Below are positions 54,534-62,473 of a stretch of DNA of 64,000 nucleotides, piece by piece. The translations under genes were made by a program, and so were the position numbers. The DNA lies in the NCBI RefSeq assembly GCF_030063245.1, contig NZ_JASISR010000011.1, forward strand, positions 39,886-103,885, read 5' to 3'. The notes under the pieces are model-generated. The model saw only the letters and a program-made list of their open reading frames with translations, had not been told where the DNA came from and did not search any database. The stretch's first letter is position 1; each line of letters begins with the position of its first letter. This stretch comes from Paenarthrobacter sp. PH39-S1 (GTDB lineage Bacteria > Actinomycetota > Actinomycetes > Actinomycetales > Micrococcaceae).

Positions 54534-55403
54534 ATGAGCAGCAGAGCGCTCGTCCTCGGCGGCGGCGGAGTTACCGGCATCGGCTGGGAAACCGGGCTGA
54601 TTGCAGGACTCGCTGAGCGCGGTATCCACCTCAGCGAAGCCGACCGCATCATTGGAACATCCGCTGGCTCCAGCGTCGCCGCCACCCTGACCTCCGGCAT
54701 CTCCGCCAACGACGCCTACCAAACCCAAATCGCCAGCCACGGAAGCGAAAAGGCCGCCACGCTCGGCATCAGCAACATCGCACGCCTCCTCGGCCCACGA
54801 CTCCTCCCCGGTTCCGACCCGGCCATCGCCCGGCGAATCGGCCGTGCCGCCCTCCGAGCCAGCACCGTCAGCGAGGCCGAGCGCCGCGAAATCATCGCCC
54901 ATCGCGTCCCCTCCGCCAAGTGGCCGGAAACCGACCTGCGCATCATCGCCATCAACGCCAACACCGGCGAGCGCCGCGTCTTTACCAAGGACAGCCGTGC
55001 CTTCAAAGACAGTGGCGTTTCCAAAGACAGTGGCGTTTCCTTGGTCGATGCCGTTGCCGCAAGCTGTGCCGTTCCAACCGTCTGGCCACCCGTCACCATC
55101 GGCGCTCACCGTTATATCGACGGCGGAACCCTCTCCGGCACCAACACCGACCTCGCCGCCGGCTGCGACGTCGTCGTCGTCCTCGCTCCCATCGCCATAG
55201 CACTACGGAAGCGCTGGTCGGCGGCCGGTCAACTGGCCGCGCTGGGCCCCTCGGTCCGCACCCTGCTGATCACCCCCAGCAACGCCGCTAAGCAAGCCAT
55301 GGGCCGCAACTCCCTCGACCCGGCCTTCCGTGAAACCGCTGCCCGCGCCGGCAAGGATCAAGCAGCGACGGTCGCTGACGCCGTCCACCGTCTCTGGTCC
55401 TAA
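54534..55403 (+). CDS. Patatin-like phospholipase family protein
   Basis: 289 residues with the full patatin core: the oxyanion-hole stretch ALVLGGGGVTGIGWETGL, the nucleophile in IIGTSAGSSVAA (Ser43) and the dyad Asp196 in YIDGGTLSGTNTD. Patatins hydrolyse acyl groups from membrane lipids. There is no signal peptide, so it is cytoplasmic or peripheral. Within it, codons 157-168 are a perfect 18-bp tandem duplication (KDSGVS twice). A ribosome-binding site (GGAAGGAG) precedes ATG 54534. It stands alone between remnants of other genes. Confidence 0.88.
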   Translation: MSSRALVLGGGGVTGIGWETGLIAGLAERGIHLSEADRIIGTSAGSSVAATLTSGISANDAYQTQIASHGSEKAATLGISNIARLLGPRLLPGSDPAIARRIGRAALRASTVSEAERREIIAHRVPSAKWPETDLRIIAINANTGERRVFTKDSRAFKDSGVSKDSGVSLVDAVAASCAVPTVWPPVTIGAHRYIDGGTLSGTNTDLAAGCDVVVVLAPIAIALRKRWSAAGQLAALGPSVRTLLITPSNAAKQAMGRNSLDPAFRETAARAGKDQAATVADAVHRLWS

Positions 55404-55489
55404 CGCAGCAGCTACTCACCGACAGACGAACTTCTGCAAGCTTGCGAAGAAATAACGCGAAGAGCAAGCGGGAAATCGGACTACCCTAG

Positions 55490-55700
55490 TTGGTTACCAG
55501 CGGACGAGGTCGAAACCAGTACATCGTCAATTCGCTCATTGAGGAAGCCATCACTTCCAGCCAGTTGGAGGGAGCCTCAACCTCCCGGCGTGTCGCCAAG
55601 GAAATGATTACTGGCCGTCGAACGCCTGTGGGAGAACTCCCTGGCCGGGCGTATGAAACAGCACCGGTCCTTGCCGCCTACTCGCCCTACTCCGCTTCCG
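55490..55700 (+). pseudogene. N-terminal fragment of a Fic-family protein
   Basis: From a TTG at 55490 the frame gives NQYIVNSLIEEAITSSQLEG and then ASTSRRVAKEMITGRRTP, the characteristic inhibitory-helix region of class II Fic proteins; SSQLEG is the S/TxxxE-G motif that blocks the AMP-transfer site. The Fic core itself (HPFxxGNGR) is absent, and after about 50 codons the sequence runs into the 3' end of the opposite-strand gene. It is a truncated remnant. Confidence 0.65.
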
Positions 55701-56151
55701 AAGGCAACGCCTCATGGTTCACACGCCCATGGGAGCGGCGGTCTTCCTTCATCCCGGCCTCGAAGAGGTGCCGCTTCCCGTCAACAAGCTCCTGGCGGGC
55801 CAGTTTTTCCGCCGCCTTGAACTCCGCGTAATAGCCGTCGTCGTAATCCTCAATGACCTGGAACGTCCACCGGCCGTCGATCACGTTCCGGCCCACGATC
55901 TGCTGATCCAGCTTATCCGCCAGTCCGGTGTGTCCGGCTTCGCGGAGCTGATCGACTGCCTCACCCAGCGCCAGGTCTGCCTTACCGGTCAGCCGATGAA
56001 ATCCGTAGAGGTAGCCTCGTGCTTGTTCGACCACTTCGAGGGCCTCGGACAGTTTGCCAAGGGCCATCACGGTCGCGTCCGTCACGCCGTCCGGGCGCTG
56101 GTGGTTGGCATCGGGACCGTCGGGCGCGGAGTTACTCATGCTGCTTAGCAT
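55687..56151 (-). CDS. Conserved hypothetical actinobacterial protein
   Basis: 154 residues from MLSSMSNSAPDG. I do not recognise a named family. The central part is helical (TVMALGKLSEALEVVEQARG, then YLYGFHRLTGKADLALGEAV and DQLREAGHTGLADKLDQQIV), followed by GRNVIDGRWTFQVIEDYDDG with a compact strand region and a charged end. It resembles small soluble proteins widely kept in related genera. It converges on the Fic fragment and is followed upstream by the DUF6458 gene, both on the minus strand. Confidence 0.7.
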   Translation of the reverse strand: MLSSMSNSAPDGPDANHQRPDGVTDATVMALGKLSEALEVVEQARGYLYGFHRLTGKADLALGEAVDQLREAGHTGLADKLDQQIVGRNVIDGRWTFQVIEDYDDGYYAEFKAAEKLARQELVDGKRHLFEAGMKEDRRSHGRVNHEALPSEAE

Positions 56152-56164
56152 ATAGGCGGAGCGC

Positions 56165-56422
56165 TCAGAGGCCGGTGTCGCGGCTCTCGTTGCGGGTGAT
56201 GTGTTCACCAGTGTTGGGGTCCACCACGGACCTGCTCTCAGTTACTCGGCGCTGCCGGCGGGAGCCGCTCATCACCAGCGAGATGATGAGCCCCAGGACA
56301 CCCACGATCAGCAGAATGTAACCGACCAGGTGCAGATCAACGTAAGGGACGGCGCTGCCATCAATGGCAAAAGCCAGAATAGCTCCGACAGCGATCAGGA
56401 AAATGGACGATCCGATTCTCAT
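56165..56422 (-). CDS. DUF6458-type small membrane protein
   Basis: 85 residues with two membrane helices: residues 5-20 (SIFLIAVGAILAFAI) and 30-52 (LHLVGYILLIVGVLGLIISL). A basic linker (SGSRRQRRV) and a polar tail with VDPNTGEHITR follow. This is the actinobacterial DUF6458 layout; its function is unknown. A good ribosome-binding site (GAGGAGG) is seen before ATG 56422. Confidence 0.85.
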   Translation of the reverse strand: MRIGSSIFLIAVGAILAFAIDGSAVPYVDLHLVGYILLIVGVLGLIISLVMSGSRRQRRVTESRSVVDPNTGEHITRNESRDTGL

Positions 56423-56546
56423 TTTGAACCTCCTCGTGGGACGGCATGGGCACAGGGCCCGCTGCGCGGATGGCCAGCCGTGAATGCAGCCTACATCACA
56501 GTCGCTGCGGCGCGGTGCAGGCCAGCTGTATCGATGATCGAAGATT

Positions 56547-56568
56547 CCTTCGGCTTCGAAGCCGAAGG
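56547..56568. repeat. 22-bp perfect palindrome in a divergent promoter region
   Basis: CCTTCGGCTT-CG-AAGCCGAAGG. It lies between the divergent DUF6458 and lipoprotein genes, 125 bases from the former and 129 from the latter, and could be an operator or a cruciform-forming repeat. Confidence 0.5.
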
Positions 56569-56651
56569 CACCTTCGATGTATCACCAGTGACAGTCACCC
56601 TCACGGCAACGGTCGAAGCCCTCGGCATGACCAGTCGGACCACGTGGCCGC

Positions 56652-56687
56652 CGGGCCTACCGGGCCTACCGGGCCTACCGGGCCTAC
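56652..56687. repeat. Four perfect 9-bp tandem repeats before a lipoprotein gene
   Basis: The unit CGGGCCTAC is repeated four times without mismatch and ends 9 bases before the ATG at 56697. Right after it comes CATGGAGGAATGA, a mini-frame (Met-Glu-Glu-stop) that contains the ribosome-binding site and overlaps the gene start. Confidence 0.7.
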
Positions 56688-56696
56688 CATGGAGGA

Positions 56697-57236
56697 ATGA
56701 AGGGCAGCGGAAATGTGCGCGCGAAAACCGCGCTGCTAACGCTGGTGGCGGTGCTGCTTGCCGCGGGCTGCGGGTTGCCGCAAGGCAGGGGAAGCACTGG
56801 TGGTTTCCCGGAAATCCAACCCTTGCCGACGCCGTCGAACATCTCAGACTCACCGTCCGCAGCGCCGGACACGGCGGCACCACTCACGCCGTCGCCGTCG
56901 TCCACACCGCCGGCAGCGTTCACCGGCAACGCCGCGGACTATCAACCCATTTCCAGCGCACCGTCGGTGACCAGCCCGGGAGTATCCCTGGACTGGCTGC
57001 TTGACGGGGTGGACGATTCGCTCAACCGGGTTTACCTGACGGCCATGGTACCCGCCTGCAACCGCCCGCTGCAGGCCATCATCACGGAAGAACCGTCCCG
57101 TGTAGTCCTGACACTCGCCGGCGCCTTACCGACGCCGGGGATGGTCTGCCCACACAACGTGGCCATGATCCACGGCTATGTGCAGCTTGCGGATCCCGTG
57201 GGCAGCAGGAAATTGGCTCCCCGACCGGCCGGTTAG
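56697..57236 (+). CDS. Putative lipoprotein
   Basis: 179 residues. A type II signal peptide ends in the lipobox LLAAGC (Cys25). A Pro/Ser/Thr-rich spacer (residues 40-80) follows, typical for surface-anchored actinobacterial lipoproteins, and then a small domain with two Cys (VPACNRPLQAII and PGMVCPHNVAMIHGYVQLAD). The function is not recognised. ATG 56697 stands only one base after GGAGG; GTG 56715 (VRAKTALL) is a better-spaced alternative and would give a normal signal peptide. A 9-bp tandem repeat array directly upstream could vary in copy number. Confidence 0.72.
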   Translation: MKGSGNVRAKTALLTLVAVLLAAGCGLPQGRGSTGGFPEIQPLPTPSNISDSPSAAPDTAAPLTPSPSSTPPAAFTGNAADYQPISSAPSVTSPGVSLDWLLDGVDDSLNRVYLTAMVPACNRPLQAIITEEPSRVVLTLAGALPTPGMVCPHNVAMIHGYVQLADPVGSRKLAPRPAG

Positions 57237-57333
57237 TTGCGGGGCTCCCGGCGTCGGCCGCAACCGGTGGGCCAGGTCCCCGAAACCGGTGGGCCATAAA
57301 CCCCGGGCAGAGCTTTGGCGTGGTCAGCCGTGG

Positions 57334-57972
57334 TCAGCACGGCTCCGTTAGCACGGTGGTCTGCACCGTCGCAACGCCTGGTCGTGACGGAACACTACTG
57401 AACCCGAATCGGACCGGTGGCCGGATGGGTGCCAGCTCGCCGGCGTCGCGCCCCTCCCAGCTAACCACGGCCGCGTCAATCCACCGTACATCGGTGACCC
57501 CATAAAACTCCCGGCGGCCGTCCCGGGCGGAACCGGCGGTCTGGATCCCTGGACTCAGCCGGGCCGCCACCGGGCTGATGGCGCGCAGCCAGCGCGGGTG
57601 AACCGCCAAACGCCGCGGCAGCAGCGCCGCCGCATAGCCCAGAATGGATTTGGCCCCCACACGGGCCCGGATCCGCAGCGGCCCGGCTTCGACCACCAGG
57701 TTCCCCGCGTCAAAGGTAGCCGTCACCTCCACCAGACGCGTCTCGTCAAAGACGTACGTGTCCCCGATGAACTCGGCTGTTGCGGCATCCGGGGCCAGCA
57801 GAATCCTGTGTCCGGGTGCCAGCTCCACCATCACATCGGCGAACTGTCCGAAAGGAGACGTCGCCCAGACTCCGACCACAGCGCGGAGCCCGGAAGCAGT
57901 CCCCAGCCCCGCAATATGGCCGACGAAGATCAGCGGCGCTCCGTGGCGGGCCAGGTCAGTTGGTGACGTCAG
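57334..57972 (-). CDS. Conserved hypothetical protein, likely CTG start overlapping the SRPBCC gene
   Basis: About 212 residues. The sequence GAPLIFVGHIAGLGTASGLR and VVGVWATSPFGQFADVMVEL, followed by HRILLAPDAATAEFIGDTYV, belongs to a conserved actinobacterial hypothetical family, all beta-rich and lacking known catalytic motifs. The conserved part begins directly after the stop of the SRPBCC gene. No ATG, GTG or TTG is available there, but a CTG at 57972 overlaps that stop as CTGA, which would mimic the usual ATGA coupling. An open frame continues upstream inside the SRPBCC gene in another frame and is not conserved. Confidence 0.7.
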   Translation of the reverse strand: MTSPTDLARHGAPLIFVGHIAGLGTASGLRAVVGVWATSPFGQFADVMVELAPGHRILLAPDAATAEFIGDTYVFDETRLVEVTATFDAGNLVVEAGPLRIRARVGAKSILGYAAALLPRRLAVHPRWLRAISPVAARLSPGIQTAGSARDGRREFYGVTDVRWIDAAVVSWEGRDAGELAPIRPPVRFGFSSVPSRPGVATVQTTVLTEPC

Positions 57973-58451
57973 TTGGTGTGGTGCGGTCCGGCCACGGCTT
58001 CGGCCAGCTTCCCGAGCGACCCCTCCAGCTGGTGCGCCTCTACCACCGGGAAGGAGATCTGCCGCAGCACGTCCTTGTCCGTCACCTGGCTCCAGTCGTA
58101 CGTGAGCGAGACTTTGGTGGAATCCGGCGCGGTCGCTTCCAGTTCCCAGACCCATTCCCAGCCGGCCGGTTCCTTGCCTGCGTCGGCCGTCTTCCAGGCC
58201 AGCAGCTTGTTCGGATCAAACCCCACCACATAATTCTCTGTCTGGTACTCCCCGCCCAACTTGTCCCAGAACATGTTCATCGTGAACACCTGCCCCACGG
58301 CGGTGATCCGGTCCGTCTTCTCATCCGAGCGCACCATCCCCGAGCCATCGAGCTGAGCATGGTTCGCCGGGTTGCTCAGCAGCTTGAAAATCTCCTTCGC
58401 CGGGGCATCGATTACGCGGTCCACTGTCAGTCTTCCTTCGGTTTCAGTCAT
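57969..58451 (-). CDS. SRPBCC family protein (polyketide cyclase-like)
   Basis: 160 residues. The START-like fold begins with [20 protein letters not shown], has [15 protein letters not shown] and [15 protein letters not shown], and ends in a helix ([13 protein letters not shown]). [20 protein letters not shown] is a strand pair of the same fold. It binds a hydrophobic ligand of unknown kind. It is translationally coupled to the hypothetical gene that follows on the minus strand. Confidence 0.85.
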   Translation of the reverse strand: MTETEGRLTVDRVIDAPAKEIFKLLSNPANHAQLDGSGMVRSDEKTDRITAVGQVFTMNMFWDKLGGEYQTENYVVGFDPNKLLAWKTADAGKEPAGWEWVWELEATAPDSTKVSLTYDWSQVTDKDVLRQISFPVVEAHQLEGSLGKLAEAVAGPHHTN

Positions 58452-58608
58452 CGTTCCAGCATTGCGCAGTTTGCTGATGAATTCCAGTGCACCACGTTAC
58501 GACGACGACGGCGGGCAGTCAGGCGGCGACGGCGCGGCTGGTGGCGGTGGTGTCCAGTGCTTAAATCCGTCCCGGAATATCGACGGGCAGCACGTGGTTG
58601 CCGCCACC

Positions 58609-59493
58609 ATGACTATCCACAAAACCCAAAGCAGCCACACGCCGTCGACCATTGACCTCAAGGACCTCGGCACCGTGCACCGCCTCGGCTTCGGCGCCAT
58701 GCGCATTGTCGGGGACGGAGTGTGGGGTGAGCCCGCGGACCGGCGCGCCGCCGTCGCCGTCGTGCGCCGCGCCGTCGAACTGGGCGTGGACTTCATCGAC
58801 ACCGCCGATTCCTACGGGCCGAATATCAGCGAGGAGATCATCGCCGAGGCCGTGCACCCCTATGGCGGCAGCCTGAAAATCGCCACCAAGGTCGGGTTCA
58901 CCCGCACCGGACCCGACAAGTGGGTGCCGGTGGGTCGCGCGGAATACCTGCGTCAGCAGACCGAGCTGAGCCTGCGCAAGCTCAAGGTTGACGCGCTGGA
59001 CCTCCTGCGACTGCACCGCATTGACCCCAAGGTGGACGCCGAGGAGCAGTTTGGCGTGCTGCGCGACTTGCAGCAGGAAGGCAAGGTCAAGGCGCTGGGC
59101 CTGTCGCAGGTCAGCGTCGACGAGCTCAAGGCCGCGGCCAAATTCTTCACCGTCTCCACCGTGCAAAACCGCTACAACCTCACGGACCGCTCCTCCGAGG
59201 ACGTGCTGGACTACGCGGAAGAAAATGACATTGGCTTCATCCCTTGGGCACCGATTTCCGCCGGCGAACTGGCACAGCCCGGCGGCGCGCTGGACGAAGC
59301 AGCCAAGCGGCTTGGGGCGACGACGACGCAGGTGGCCCTCGCGTGGCTGCTGCGCCGTTCCCCCGTGATGATGCCCATCCCGGGCACCGGCTCCGTCAAG
59401 CACCTCGAGGAGAATCTGGCAGCGGCCGGCGTCGTGCTGGACGATGCGACGTTTGCGGAGCTCAGCGCCGCGCGGCATGGCTCGGCGAAGTGA
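58609..59493 (+). CDS. Aldo/keto reductase
   Basis: 294 residues from MTIHKTQSS. It has the AKR barrel with the catalytic tetrad: Asp in [13 protein letters not shown], with the Tyr in the same motif, Lys in LKIATKVGF, and His in LLRLHRIDP. The C-terminal NADPH loop is [15 protein letters not shown]. It reduces an aldehyde or ketone with NADPH; the substrate is not evident. The ORF is open further upstream, but the homologous part begins after 58609. A perfect 8-bp hairpin follows the stop (59503-59521). Confidence 0.92.
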   Translation: MTIHKTQSSHTPSTIDLKDLGTVHRLGFGAMRIVGDGVWGEPADRRAAVAVVRRAVELGVDFIDTADSYGPNISEEIIAEAVHPYGGSLKIATKVGFTRTGPDKWVPVGRAEYLRQQTELSLRKLKVDALDLLRLHRIDPKVDAEEQFGVLRDLQQEGKVKALGLSQVSVDELKAAAKFFTVSTVQNRYNLTDRSSEDVLDYAEENDIGFIPWAPISAGELAQPGGALDEAAKRLGATTTQVALAWLLRRSPVMMPIPGTGSVKHLEENLAAAGVVLDDATFAELSAARHGSAK

Positions 59494-59502
59494 TCTGTTG
59501 TC

Positions 59503-59521
59503 CCAGGACTCATAGTCCTGG
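59503..59521 (+). terminator. Short hairpin after the aldo/keto reductase gene
   Basis: CCAGGACT-CAT-AGTCCTGG, a perfect 8-bp stem with 3-base loop 10 bases after the stop codon. It has no T-run, so termination is uncertain. Confidence 0.5.
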
Positions 59522-59669
59522 CTGCGTTGGTTGCAGCCGGAACGGGTGATCATCAATCCTGTAGTCCAGTACATCTTCGCGGCTGAGGTAGTCCGCGCCA
59601 TCATTGGGCGTGCGGCCAGCCACGCCATGGCCTCTTCCGCAGTGGCGGGGTCTGCGATAGCCGCAGTAG

Positions 59670-60020
59670 CTACGGTAAGGGGATTCCCAGCGCCGCCATC
59701 AGGCCGACGTTGACGTTGGCCATCGCCGCCATTGACACGCCACTTAGCTCAGCGACTGGTTCGTCATCATAAAGAGTTGTGACCTCGTCGCATAGAGCCC
59801 AACCGTTCACAGCGTTCTCTGGAGGGAGGGCAACACGGCTGGGGCGGTCGCTGCGGACGGTCGTGGTGATGCGAATCGCCAGGGCGTTGCCGAACGCCTG
59901 GTTGCGCTGGTTATTCGAGACAACGAGCCAATACTTTTCGCCGACTTCCTCGGAGAGCGTGGCCGCGTAGATTACACCCCGGCGCAGCGGCAAGGTCGGC
60001 CGCTTTCGGTTGGGACTCAT
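59670..60020 (-). CDS. mazF: MazF/PemK-type endoribonuclease toxin
   Basis: 116 residues. The PemK fold is recognised by LRRGVIYAATLSEEVGEKYW, LVVSNNQRNQAFGNALAIRI and TTVRSDRPSRVALPP, then the conserved CDEVTTLY region, in which the Thr helps form the active site. Such toxins cut mRNA at short sequence motifs. It overlaps the antitoxin gene by ATGA (60017-60020), the usual order antitoxin then toxin. All core motifs are present, so it appears intact. Confidence 0.88.
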   Translation of the reverse strand: MSPNRKRPTLPLRRGVIYAATLSEEVGEKYWLVVSNNQRNQAFGNALAIRITTTVRSDRPSRVALPPENAVNGWALCDEVTTLYDDEPVAELSGVSMAAMANVNVGLMAALGIPLP

Positions 60021-60325
60021 TCGCCTACGCTATGCCCGCGCGGACGGCGGCGCATCGCAGCTGCCTCACGCTGGTGCTCGGGGTCGTCAGCTTCTTCAGC
60101 GTAACTCAACGCCGCGATTTCTTCCCGAAGAGACTTTACACCTGCATCAAAAATTGCGCTGGCAACCATGGACTCAGGCGACTCCGCCGTAATTTTTGCG
60201 TGCGCGAAGGCAGCGAGTACGACGTAGTCCTCAGGTTTGCTGCGAATCTCTTGAATGAAAAGCGCACGGTCCTCGGTCAATGGCAGGCCAATCCGTGGAG
60301 TACGGCGGGCTTTCACATCAGTCAT
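60017..60325 (-). CDS. Antitoxin of the MazF-type pair
   Basis: 102 residues, acidic and helical, with an N-terminal basic segment (MTDVKARRTPRIGLPL). The sequence is not close to MazE or AbrB types and has no classical helix-turn-helix that I can see. Its role follows from its position and 4-base overlap with the toxin gene. A -10-like TAGGAT ends 6 bases before the ATG, suggesting a leaderless mRNA. Confidence 0.75.
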   Translation of the reverse strand: MTDVKARRTPRIGLPLTEDRALFIQEIRSKPEDYVVLAAFAHAKITAESPESMVASAIFDAGVKSLREEIAALSYAEEADDPEHQREAAAMRRRPRGHSVGE

Positions 60326-60463
60326 ATCTTAATCCTACACGTGGTGCCATTGCGGCAGCCAGCATGGACTCCGTTGTGGTCGCCACCCCGGCAAAGACTG
60401 GGGCTGGCAGTACGTGCTGCCGCCGTCGTCGCTCGCGCCATGCAACTCCGGCCAACGTCCCGG

Positions 60464-61471
60464 TTACCGGAACAGCCCGCTGTAGGCGTTCAACGCTGGC
60501 TGTCCGCCCAGGTGCGCGTAGAGGACGTTGCTGGTGGCAGGAATGTCGCGGCTCTTGACCAGGTCAATCAGGCCCGCCAGGGACTTGCCCTCGTAGACCG
60601 GGTCCGTGATCATTCCTTCCAGAGAGCCGCCCAGCCGAATGGCGTCCAGGGTCGATTCGACCGGGATGCCGTAGAAGTCTCCGGCCCAGCCTTCCAGCAC
60701 GTTGATTTCGTCGTCGCGCAGTTCGCGTCCCAGACCGATCAGCTCGGCGGTGTTGCGGGCGATTCGCTCCACCTGGTCGCGGGTCTTCCGCAGCGTGGCC
60801 GAGGCGTCAATGCCAATCACGCGGCGCGGCCTGTCCTGGCCGGCGAATCCGGCGATCATACCGGCGTGGGTTGAGCCGGTCACAGTGCAGACCACGATGG
60901 TGTCGAAGAAGATCCCGAGGTCCTTCTCCTGCTGTTCCACTTCATAGGCCCAGTTCGCGAAGCCAAGGCCGCCGAGCTTGTGGTCGGAGGCGCCCGCCGG
61001 GATGGCGTAGGGCTTGCCGCCGGCTTCCTCCACCTCATGGATGGCCTGCTCCCAGCTGCTGCGGATGCCGATGTCGAACCCTGCATTGTCGAGGGTGACG
61101 TGTGCGCCCATGATGCGGGAGAGCAAGATGTTGCCGACCCGGTCGGTCAGCGGGTCGGGCCAGTCCACCCAGTTTTCCTGCACCAGGCGTGCCTTGAGCC
61201 CGAGCTTGGCCGCCACTGCTGCGACCTGGCGCGTGTGGTTCGACTGATAGCCGCCGATCGAGACCAGGGTATCGGCGCCTTGGGCCAGCGCGTCCGGCAC
61301 CAGGTACTCCAGTTTCCGGGTTTTGTTGCCGCCGAAGGCCAGCCCACTGTTGACGTCCTCGCGCTTGGCCCAGATCTGCGCACCGCCCAAATGCTGGCTC
61401 AATCGCGGCAGCGGGTGCACCGGACTGGGCCCAAAGGTGAGGGGATAGCGTTCAAAATCGGTGATGGCCAC
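60464..61471 (-). CDS. acdS: 1-aminocyclopropane-1-carboxylate (ACC) deaminase
   Basis: 335 residues from GTG 61471 (AAGGAGATTCT before it). A fold II PLP enzyme that splits ACC, the ethylene precursor of plants, into 2-oxobutyrate and ammonia. PLP is bound by Lys50 in [12 protein letters not shown]. Residues that separate true ACC deaminases from D-cysteine desulfhydrases are kept: the Tyr-Glu pair in DPVYEGKS and the Leu in [24 protein letters not shown] forms the phosphate site. A GntR gene is divergent, and TGTAATATATTGCA (61548-61561) lies between. A plant-associated lifestyle is suggested but not proven. Confidence 0.93.
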   Translation of the reverse strand: MAITDFERYPLTFGPSPVHPLPRLSQHLGGAQIWAKREDVNSGLAFGGNKTRKLEYLVPDALAQGADTLVSIGGYQSNHTRQVAAVAAKLGLKARLVQENWVDWPDPLTDRVGNILLSRIMGAHVTLDNAGFDIGIRSSWEQAIHEVEEAGGKPYAIPAGASDHKLGGLGFANWAYEVEQQEKDLGIFFDTIVVCTVTGSTHAGMIAGFAGQDRPRRVIGIDASATLRKTRDQVERIARNTAELIGLGRELRDDEINVLEGWAGDFYGIPVESTLDAIRLGGSLEGMITDPVYEGKSLAGLIDLVKSRDIPATSNVLYAHLGGQPALNAYSGLFR

Positions 61472-61547
61472 AGAATCTCCTTGTTGTGGGTTTAGCGGAG
61501 TTCGGGAGGGAAACGCGTTGGCCGTCGACTCCTTAGGCGACCCAACA

Positions 61548-61561
61548 TGTAATATATTGCA
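61548..61561. promoter_or_regulatory. Near-perfect palindrome in the acdS-GntR divergent region
   Basis: TGTAATATATTGCA is symmetrical except for one pair. A related sequence TGTATATCATTTGCA (61690-61704) stands right before the GntR start. Both are good candidates for GntR binding, at acdS and for autoregulation. Confidence 0.55.
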
Positions 61562-61707
61562 ACTCCTTAAAAGCCGCCTGTCAAGGTTCCAAGAGGTGGC
61601 CGACGGCGGCTGCCGGGCGCCGCCGTCAGCTGTCCGGCCCAATGGGCGGAAGCCGAAGGCCGGGACGAAGCGCCGGCGCCGCGGAGCATGTGTATATCAT
61701 TTGCAGC

Positions 61708-62361
61708 ATGCCTATCCCGTCCGTTCAAGGCGTGCACAAACGCTCGCTCCTGCGCGACGACGTGTATCAGTCGCTCCGCGATGCCATCGTCGACGGAACA
61801 TTCGCGCCGGGTGAGAGACTGAAGGATACCGAGCTGGAGCAATGGCTGGGTGTGAGCCGGACGCCCATCCGGGAGGCACTTTTGCGGCTGGAGCGCGCGG
61901 GCCTGGCCATCGCCGTGCCCGGCCGGGCCACCATTGTTGCGCCCTTCGACCTGACATCCACTATCAGCGCGCAGCAGGTGGTGGCCGCTATGCACGAGCT
62001 GGCTGCGCGGTTGGCGGTTCCCTCCCTGACAGCGGAGAATATTGCCGCAATGGAGGACGCCAATACGCGTTTCGCCATGGCCTTGCAGGATCACAATGTG
62101 GACGACGCGCTGCTGGCGGACGATGACTTCCACGGGGTATTCGCAGCCCGCTGTGGAAATACTGTGGTTCCCGAGGTGCTGGAACAAAGCACTCCGGTGC
62201 TGCGCCGGGTGGAGCGGGTCCATTTCGCGTCCTTTGCCGCACGGACCTCCGTGTCCCAGCACGCTGAAATCATCCGTTTTGCGCGCGATGGAGACGCGGA
62301 GGGCGCAGCCCGGGCCAGCCGGGAAAACTGGCTCAGCCTGCGTTACACGCTGCCCGAATAG
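61708..62361 (+). CDS. GntR family regulator, FCD subgroup, of the ACC deaminase gene
   Basis: 217 residues from MPIPSVQGVHKRS. The winged helix contains LRDAIVDGTFAPGERLKDTE and LEQWLGVSRTPIREALLRLE. The FCD domain (residues 80-210) follows, with the metal-binding pattern DDDFHGVFAARCGN and SVSQHAEIIRFARDGD. It is divergent from acdS, at 236 bases. Regulation of ACC deaminase by a GntR protein occurs in other actinobacteria; here it is inferred from the arrangement. Confidence 0.9.
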   Translation: MPIPSVQGVHKRSLLRDDVYQSLRDAIVDGTFAPGERLKDTELEQWLGVSRTPIREALLRLERAGLAIAVPGRATIVAPFDLTSTISAQQVVAAMHELAARLAVPSLTAENIAAMEDANTRFAMALQDHNVDDALLADDDFHGVFAARCGNTVVPEVLEQSTPVLRRVERVHFASFAARTSVSQHAEIIRFARDGDAEGAARASRENWLSLRYTLPE

Positions 62362-62434
62362 GGGTGCCGCGGCAGCAGTCGTGGATCATCAGCGCGGTGA
62401 CCCGGCGGAGGCGTGGCAGGGCTGCCGGGTCAAA

Positions 62435-62465
62435 TGGGTGCACAGTGCACCCACTCGTTGATATT
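62435..62465 (+). promoter_or_regulatory. VapB operator and promoter
   Basis: TGGGTGCA-CAG-TGCACCCA (62435-62453) is a perfect 8-3-8 palindrome. GATATT (62460-62465) is a plausible -10 box. The ATG at 62474 lies where transcription would start, so the mRNA may be leaderless and the palindrome covers the -35 region. Confidence 0.6.
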
Positions 62466-62473
62466 CTCTCCTT

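Noticed and set aside
56652-56687. Tandem repeats considered as a CRISPR array (also 63413-63439 and 5954-6007)
   Set aside because: Units are 9 bp, adjacent, without spacers, and two of the three arrays lie inside coding sequence.
60464-61471. D-cysteine desulfhydrase instead of ACC deaminase
   Set aside because: The Tyr-Glu pair in DPVYEGKS and the Leu in YAHLGG are those of ACC deaminases.
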